From contig JAOTYV010000062.1 in NCBI GenBank assembly GCA_029861675.1, positions 1-18,671 of the forward strand: 18,671 bases of DNA, read 5' to 3'. This document shows, in pieces, positions 13,958 to 18,671 of this stretch. Source of the stretch: Alphaproteobacteria bacterium (GTDB lineage: Bacteria > Pseudomonadota > Alphaproteobacteria > UBA8366). The notes below the pieces were generated by a model. It saw only the letters and a list, made by a program, of their open reading frames with translations, ran no database searches and was not told the DNA's origin. Position 1 is the first letter of the stretch, and each line of letters begins with the position of its first letter. A program made the translations under genes and the position numbers.

Positions 13958-15430
13958 ATGACAAACGATAGCAGCCAATCGGGCACGGAGGATGCGGAGC
14001 CAGAAACGCTCGAAGCGCTGGAGGCGCGGTTACGCTGCGATCTCGCCTATCTGAACTACCCGCCGAAGAACTGGGTGAAGCCGCTCACGCCGAACGGCGA
14101 GGACGAAGCGTTCGATGTCGTCGTCATCGGCGGCGGCATGGTCGGCCTCGCCTCGGCCTTCGCCCTGATGCGCAACGGCATCGCGAATATCCTGGTGGTG
14201 GACGCCGCCGCCGGTGGACAGGAGGGCCCCTGGGTCACCACCGCCCGCATGCGGACGCTGCGGTCGCCCAAGATTCTGCTCGGCCCCGCCATGGGCATGG
14301 CCGCCCTGACCTTCCGCGCCTGGTACGTGGCGCAGCATGGCGGCAGGGCCTGGGAGGCGCTCGGCCGGATTTCCCGAACCGGGTGGATGGACTATCTGCG
14401 ATGGTACCGCCATGTGCTGGATATCCCCGTGCGGAACGAAGTCCGGGTCGACGCGATCGCATGGCGCGACGGCCGTATGATCCTCGACACCAGTGGACCG
14501 GGTGGTGCCCGGCGCCTGACCGCACGCCGGGTCGTGCTCGCCACCGGGCGCGACGGCCTCGGCGGTCCAAGTATTCCGGCCGAGGCGCAGGCCCTCGACC
14601 CGCAATGCTGGGCGCACAGCAACGACGACATAGACTTCAGCCGTCTTGCCGGCCGCCGGATCGCCGTCATCGGGGGCGGCGCGTCGGCTTTCGACAACGG
14701 CGCAATGGCGCTGGAGGCCGGCGCCGCGGAGGTTCGCATGTTCATCCGCCGGCCCGATATTCCCCGCATCAACAAGCTGACGGGCATCGGCAATCCGGGT
14801 CTGGTGCATGGCTGGTACGGCCTGCCGGATGCATGGAAATGGCGCTGCCTGAACTACAACGACACCTGCCAGACGCCGCCGCCGAGCCACTCGATCCGGC
14901 GGGTCACCGATTTCCCCAACGGTCATGTGCACACGGGCTGCCCGATCGATGCCCTCCGGAACGACGGCGACGCCGTGATCCTCGAAACACCGAAGGGGCG
15001 GTATACATGCGACTTCGTCCTGTTCGGAACCGGCTTCGTCATCGATTTCAGCCGGCACCCGGAGATCGCCGCCTTCGCGGACAACATCCTGACCTGGAAA
15101 GACGTATATGAGCCGCCATCGGACGAACGCAACGCGGCGCTCGCCGCCGCGCCCTATCTCGGCGACATGTTCGAATTCGTTGAACGCCGCACAAGCGGCA
15201 CGCCCGGGCTGGACCGACTGCACTGCATGAACTTCGCGGCAACCTTGAGCCACGGCAAGCTGACCGGCGACATCCCGTCCGTCAGCCATGGCGCCGACCG
15301 GCTTGCCCGCGGCATCGCGGCGGCGTTCCTGGCCGAAGACATGGATCATCACTATGCGCGGTTGCGCGCCTTCGACGTCCGCGAAGTAGACGGCGACGAA
15401 TGGATCGACGAACCGCTTCCGGGCCACTGA
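13958..15430 (+). CDS. FAD/NADPH-dependent monooxygenase-like oxidoreductase
   Basis: A 490-residue flavoprotein with two Rossmann motifs in the order seen in flavin monooxygenases and N-hydroxylases: FAD-binding VVVIGGGMVGLASA (54-67) and NADPH-type IAVIGGGASAFDNG (235-248; GxGxxA). VLFGTGF (354-360) is the third conserved strand. It lacks a signal peptide, so it is cytoplasmic. The first 45 residues (SQSGTEDAEPETLEALEAR...) form a charged helix, then LNYPPKNWVKP, a segment unlike classical BVMOs. BVMO, N-hydroxylase or related dehydrogenase are all possible, and no substrate is known. It starts at ATG 13958, 55 nt after the App1 stop, with only a weak CCGGG ribosome binding site. It ends 30 nt before the convergent Gfo/Idh/MocA gene. 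Confidence 0.87.
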   Translation: MTNDSSQSGTEDAEPETLEALEARLRCDLAYLNYPPKNWVKPLTPNGEDEAFDVVVIGGGMVGLASAFALMRNGIANILVVDAAAGGQEGPWVTTARMRTLRSPKILLGPAMGMAALTFRAWYVAQHGGRAWEALGRISRTGWMDYLRWYRHVLDIPVRNEVRVDAIAWRDGRMILDTSGPGGARRLTARRVVLATGRDGLGGPSIPAEAQALDPQCWAHSNDDIDFSRLAGRRIAVIGGGASAFDNGAMALEAGAAEVRMFIRRPDIPRINKLTGIGNPGLVHGWYGLPDAWKWRCLNYNDTCQTPPPSHSIRRVTDFPNGHVHTGCPIDALRNDGDAVILETPKGRYTCDFVLFGTGFVIDFSRHPEIAAFADNILTWKDVYEPPSDERNAALAAAPYLGDMFEFVERRTSGTPGLDRLHCMNFAATLSHGKLTGDIPSVSHGADRLARGIAAAFLAEDMDHHYARLRAFDVREVDGDEWIDEPLPGH

Positions 15431-15460
15431 CGTGACGTCCCGTGGGATGACGCAGGAATT

Positions 15461-16486
15461 TCACACCGCGATGCGTCGCCCTTCCGCCGCCGACCGGTAG
15501 ACCGCTTCTTCGATTTCCATGTTGCGCAAATAGCTGCGTCCGTCATTTTCCAACGGCGCGCCGTGGCGCAGATGGTTCAGGACGTGCGCCTGGATCGCGG
15601 CGACGCAATCGCCGGCAAAGCCCCGGTCATGCCACGCATACGCATGCGCCGTTTCATCGCCGCGATGGGGCTTCCACCACAACCGCCCATATCCGTCGAG
15701 CCGCAGCACGCCGTCCGAACCTTCCAACCACATTTCTCCCATGGTGAGGCGGGCATTGTCGGCCGCGTGGTCGTTAAGCCGATTGCCGTCGAACAACCCC
15801 GCCGCGCCGCTGGCAAATCGGAAGGTCACGATCCCCGCATCCTCGCCCGCGATCGCCGGATTGACACGGCGTAAATCGGCGTAGACGCCGGTCACCTCAC
15901 CCATCAGGAAGCGGAAGGTATCGATAAAATGAATACCGGTCTCGTGGATCAGAAAGCGCTCCATTTCCTGAAAATAGGGCTGGCGGTCGAGATAGGCGGC
16001 CGGCCCCTGGCCATCGCCGGGACGGAGCCGGAAGGTGATCCCGTGCGGATCGCCAAGACGGCCTGTGTCGAGCAACCGCCGGATTTCGCGGTACCAGGGC
16101 TGAAACCGGAAATTCTCATGCACCGTCAGAAGCACGCCGGCACTCTCCGTGATTGCGACGATCTCGCGCGCCTCGACGGTCGTCGGCGCGAGCGGCTTCT
16201 GGCAAATCACCGGCAGGCCGCGCCGGACCGCCTCCGACACCAGGGCAAGATGCGTATCGGGCGGCGTCGCGATGTCGAGCAGGTCAATCTGGCCGTCATC
16301 GAGCATCGCTGTCAGATCGGAATAGGATTGGCTTCCAACCGCCGCGGCAGCCGCGGCCGCCTTCGCGGCATCGTGGTCGCAAATGCCTGTGAGATCGACC
16401 CCGGGCAGCCGCGACCAAGCCTCGTGATGGAACCGCGCGAAATACCCGGCGCCGGCGACGGCAACGCGGAGGTGACCTTTGGACAT
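15461..16486 (-). CDS. Gfo/Idh/MocA family oxidoreductase
   Basis: NAD(P)-dependent dehydrogenase of 341 residues, cytoplasmic. The nucleotide motif is VAVAGAGYFARFHHEAW (8-24; GxGxxA). DIATPPDTHL (71-80) is typical of the fold. The catalytic Lys97 lies in CQKPLAPT, with Gln in place of the usual Glu of EKP. The second domain has HENFRFQPWY (123-132) and ETGIHFIDTFRFLMGE (182-197), where His186 and Asp189 are the family's proton-relay positions. Members act on sugars, inositols or related polyols; the substrate is not readable. ATG 16486 has a poor ribosome binding site. It may share a transcript with the VPLPA-CTERM gene 93 nt upstream. Confidence 0.92.
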   Translation of the reverse strand: MSKGHLRVAVAGAGYFARFHHEAWSRLPGVDLTGICDHDAAKAAAAAAAVGSQSYSDLTAMLDDGQIDLLDIATPPDTHLALVSEAVRRGLPVICQKPLAPTTVEAREIVAITESAGVLLTVHENFRFQPWYREIRRLLDTGRLGDPHGITFRLRPGDGQGPAAYLDRQPYFQEMERFLIHETGIHFIDTFRFLMGEVTGVYADLRRVNPAIAGEDAGIVTFRFASGAAGLFDGNRLNDHAADNARLTMGEMWLEGSDGVLRLDGYGRLWWKPHRGDETAHAYAWHDRGFAGDCVAAIQAHVLNHLRHGAPLENDGRSYLRNMEIEEAVYRSAAEGRRIAV

Positions 16487-16579
16487 GGCATCACGGTAAC
16501 GCGCGCCTCCGACCCGGGAAAAGCGAATTCGCGCGTGCGCTTGGTCCGGATCAGGCTTCGGCGATCAGCGTCAGGGCGA

Positions 16580-17326
16580 TTAAACCGTAATCCGCCGGCG
16601 CCGGCGCGCCGCCCAGCCGAGCCAGGCGAGGGCGGACAGCAGCAACGGCAATGCCGCCGGAAGCGGCACCGGCGAAACCGTCAGCGCGGCGATCGCCCCC
16701 GAACTCGGGAAGACAACGTCCAATCGCGTCACCCAGGTCGCGTCGCCGGCGAACAGGAATGTCTCGAAGAAATTATTGAAATCGACGCTCGGACGCAGGA
16801 TCGTCGTGCTCGGTAAAGCCTCATTGTTCTTAAAAATGTTCAGCGTGATGCCAGGGCCATTGTCGTTGTCGAGCAGCGCGATGCTGATCAGCCGTACGTG
16901 ATGATCGAAGTCGAAGCGGATCGTGCCGGCGGCCCCTGAATCGTCCGGCTCACCGTTATGCGGCAGGTTCTGCCGGATCAGCACGTTGCCCTGCGGCGGC
17001 GCGTTATTAAGGTCGCCATGGCCGGCAAAATCAAATCCGGTCCCCAGATCGCCATCGCCGCCGGTGCACGTCGTGCCAAATCCCGGACCGCAATTCGAGT
17101 CGAACAGGCGGAGCGCTCCATTGGTCGAGCTGAGCGTAATGCCGAGATTTGCCCATTCATTGCCGGCGATCGTGGCGCCGGGCGCGAGCGCCGCGCCATT
17201 GCCGTCGGTTTCGAAATCGATGGTAACCGGCATGGCAACGGCCGGAGCCGCGATGCCCGCGACGACAAAAAAGGCGGTAACGGCAATCGCCGCCAGTGTT
17301 CGAAATGCTTGATGAAATCCATACAT
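16580..17326 (-). CDS. VPLPA-CTERM sorting domain protein
   Basis: A 248-residue exported protein. Residues 1-31 form a Sec signal peptide with cleavage after AVA. The mature part is Gly/Asn/Asp-rich and beta-strand-like, with two cysteines in SNCGPGF and TTCTGGD (Cys79, Cys87). VIRFDF-like and VRLISIALLDND segments suggest a lectin-like or jelly-roll fold. The C-terminus is the clear sorting signal: VPLPAALPLLLS (220-231), then a hydrophobic helix ALAWLGWAA and a basic tail RRRRR. This is the VPLPA variant of PEP-CTERM, recognised by an exosortase (XrtD-type) in the inner membrane, usually for surface or matrix proteins. No exosortase is in the window. ATG 17326 has a weak ribosome binding site. 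Confidence 0.88.
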   Translation of the reverse strand: MYGFHQAFRTLAAIAVTAFFVVAGIAAPAVAMPVTIDFETDGNGAALAPGATIAGNEWANLGITLSSTNGALRLFDSNCGPGFGTTCTGGDGDLGTGFDFAGHGDLNNAPPQGNVLIRQNLPHNGEPDDSGAAGTIRFDFDHHVRLISIALLDNDNGPGITLNIFKNNEALPSTTILRPSVDFNNFFETFLFAGDATWVTRLDVVFPSSGAIAALTVSPVPLPAALPLLLSALAWLGWAARRRRRITV

Positions 17327-17445
17327 GGCCGACCCGATGCTCCCAAAGCCCGCCGCACGGTCACCAGCAGATGAAACCAGGCAGGTCTACTATTTTCCGC
17401 CATGAGCTTAGGGTCCATTTTGACGCCACGTCCAACGCGTGGGCG

Positions 17446-17457
17446 GACTAATTAGTC
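17446..17457. repeat. 12-bp perfect palindrome
   Basis: GACTAATTAGTC is a perfect palindrome in the divergent control region, about 120 bp upstream of the VPLPA-CTERM start. Its length and symmetry fit a dimeric repressor operator such as a MarR-type site, but no regulator gene is nearby. Confidence 0.5.
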
Positions 17458-17495
17458 GGCGAAACATAATATCCACTTGTTCATTTCAGGAAAAT

Positions 17496-17524
17496 TTGGG
17501 CTGCCACAACCGAGTTACTATAAA
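17496..17524 (+). promoter_or_regulatory. Candidate promoter toward the hydrolase
   Basis: TTGGGC (17496-17501; 3 of 6) and TATAAA (17519-17524; 5 of 6) are separated by 17 nt. They are flanked by two TCATTTCAG direct repeats (17481-17489 and 17533-17541) placed 52 bp apart, close to five helical turns. The pair is about 240 nt upstream of the hydrolase ATG, so the leader would be long. Confidence 0.3.
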
Positions 17525-17767
17525 ATAGGGTCTCATTTCAGAAAAACGGCAGAACATCTTTACTGAATCCTTAATCGCTTAAACATAGACAATATTCACT
17601 ATTGGTGGCCTCGAAGTTATTGAGATCATGAGTGTGTCGCCGAACGGCGCCCCGATCCATGCCAAAGCCGTCCTTCCGTCACCGAATTCTTCGACATCGT
17701 ATACCCGGGAGTGATCAGGCATAATCGCCAACAGAATTAGGAATCCCAGGCGTATCGGCAACGCGAC

Positions 17768-18671
17768 ATGTCATCCATCCAGCCCTTCCACATCGACATT
17801 CCGGACGAAGCCCTCGACCGAATCCGCGCGCGCGTCGCCGATTATCCCTGGCACGAGATGCCCGATGACGGGGGGTGGGAATACGGCACCAATCTCGACT
17901 ATATGAAGGAGCTCTGCGCCTATTGGGTGGAGGAATTCGATTGGCGGAAACAGGAAGCCGCCATCAACCGCTTCTCTCATTATGTTGCCCCGGTCGACGG
18001 TCTCGACGTTCATTTCATCCACGAGAAAGGAACGCGGGCGAAAGCCGGGAGCCCGGCGCCGTTGCCGTTGATCGTCAGCCATGGCTGGCCCGGCACGGTC
18101 GTCGAATTCCTGGATATCATCGAACCCCTGGCGCACCCGGAACGCTTCGGCGGCAGGGCCGAAGACGCCTTCGACGTGATCGCACCATCCTTGCCGGGAT
18201 TCGGATTTTCCGGCCGCCCGCCGCGCCCCTATGGGCCGCGCAAGATCGCCGGTATATTCGCGTCGCTGATGACCGACGCGCTGGGTTACGATGGCTATCT
18301 CGCCCAGGGCGGCGACTGGGGGGCCGCAATTTCGAGCTGGCTCGGCCTCGAACACGCGCCGGCCTGCAAGGCGATCCACATAAACCTGCTGACGATGCGG
18401 CACGCAGACGGCCCAAAGGGCGCGGCGGAGAACGCATGGGCCGACCGCTTCGATCGCGAGCAGGAAATGGAGGACGGCTACCGGACCCAACAGGCGACCC
18501 GGCCGCAGACCCTGAGCTACGCCATGATGGACAGCCCGGTCGGCATCGCCGCCTGGATCATCGAGAAATTCAAGTCGTGGTCCGACACCGACGGCGACGA
18601 CATCGAGAGCGCCCATAGCAAGGACGTCCTGCTCACCAACATCATGGTCTACATCCTCACCCGGACTTTCA
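17768..18671 (+). CDS. Epoxide hydrolase-like alpha/beta hydrolase, partial
   Basis: An open frame of 301 codons with no stop before the window edge, so the C-terminus is missing. It has the N-terminal EHN region (FHIDIPDEALDRIRARVADYPW, 7-28 region) that precedes the hydrolase domain in microsomal-type epoxide hydrolases. LIVSHGWPGTVVEF (101-114) gives the oxyanion-hole motif HGWPG, SLPGFGFSGRP (141-151) is the next conserved loop, and GGDWGA (181-186) holds the expected nucleophile Asp183. The usual catalytic His and acid lie beyond the edge. Such enzymes open epoxides or hydrolyse related esters. The start at ATG 17768 has no good ribosome binding site; the family N-terminus supports it. 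Confidence 0.9.
   Translation, partial: MSSIQPFHIDIPDEALDRIRARVADYPWHEMPDDGGWEYGTNLDYMKELCAYWVEEFDWRKQEAAINRFSHYVAPVDGLDVHFIHEKGTRAKAGSPAPLPLIVSHGWPGTVVEFLDIIEPLAHPERFGGRAEDAFDVIAPSLPGFGFSGRPPRPYGPRKIAGIFASLMTDALGYDGYLAQGGDWGAAISSWLGLEHAPACKAIHINLLTMRHADGPKGAAENAWADRFDREQEMEDGYRTQQATRPQTLSYAMMDSPVGIAAWIIEKFKSWSDTDGDDIESAHSKDVLLTNIMVYILTRTF

Larger units (their letters stand above)
17327..17767. other. AT-rich intergenic region
   Basis: This 441-bp stretch lies between divergent genes and contains no convincing gene. It holds a 12-bp palindrome (17446-17457), two copies of TCATTTCAG (17481-17489 and 17533-17541) and a promoter-like pair (17496-17524). A minus-strand frame of 60 codons (17579-17761) starts only at TTG, lacks a ribosome binding site and is not called. 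The region probably carries promoters for both the sorting-signal protein and the hydrolase. Confidence 0.6.

Noticed and set aside
14030..15427. 465-codon frame on the minus strand opposite the flavoprotein gene
   Set aside because: The plus-strand frame has two Rossmann motifs; the minus frame has no recognisable domain and is an antisense shadow.
17579..17761. 60-codon minus-strand frame starting MPIRLGFLILLAIM
   Set aside because: The only start is TTG with an in-frame stop a few codons upstream and no ribosome binding site; the hydrophobic start is not enough to call a gene.

Overview
The window reads as chromosome of a GC-rich Gram-negative alphaproteobacterium, probably Rhodospirillales-like. 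This is inferred from the coding style, an outer-membrane porin ending in Phe, a VPLPA-type C-terminal sorting signal, and a compact biotin cluster with a possible BioR-like site. No rRNA, tRNA, CRISPR array, insertion sequence, phage or plasmid gene was seen. The ends and the porin flanks are AT-rich and non-coding; almost everything else is tightly packed genes.

Layout. (1) 1-2060: a possible gene start at the left edge, then a minus-strand operon of a 394-residue porin and a 58-residue lipoprotein, closed by a rho-independent terminator. (2) 2265-2690: msrB, plus strand. (3) 2703-7055: biotin divergon. bioB-bioA run on the minus strand and bioF-bioD on the plus strand, each pair overlapping by 4 nt. 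The 188-bp control region holds a promoter for each direction and a BioR-like box on the bioB -10. The four genes cover pimeloyl-ACP/CoA to biotin; bioC/bioH-type early genes are absent here. (4) 7127-7179: a nested inverted repeat running into the end of the next gene.

(5) 7176-12400: a second divergon. The minus arm encodes a TSUP permease, an MmgE/PrpD-family protein and a family III CoA-transferase. The plus arm encodes a phytanoyl-CoA-dioxygenase-like enzyme and an atypical crotonase. Together they look like an uptake, CoA-activation and carbon-skeleton remodelling module for an unknown organic acid. A 7-bp-arm dyad sits in the shared control region. The plus arm continues into a GIY-YIG/DUF123 protein, an exported App1-type (lipin-like) phosphatase and an FAD/NADPH monooxygenase-like protein. 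(6) 15461-17326: minus-strand Gfo/Idh/MocA oxidoreductase and a secreted VPLPA-CTERM protein. (7) 17327-17767: AT-rich control region with a 12-bp palindrome and repeats around a possible promoter. (8) 17768-end: an epoxide-hydrolase-like alpha/beta hydrolase cut by the window edge.

The best candidates for something undescribed are the acyl-CoA divergon with its crotonase lacking both usual glutamates, the porin-linked micro-lipoprotein, and the DUF123-App1 overlapping pair. All functions are from motif reading; no database search was made.
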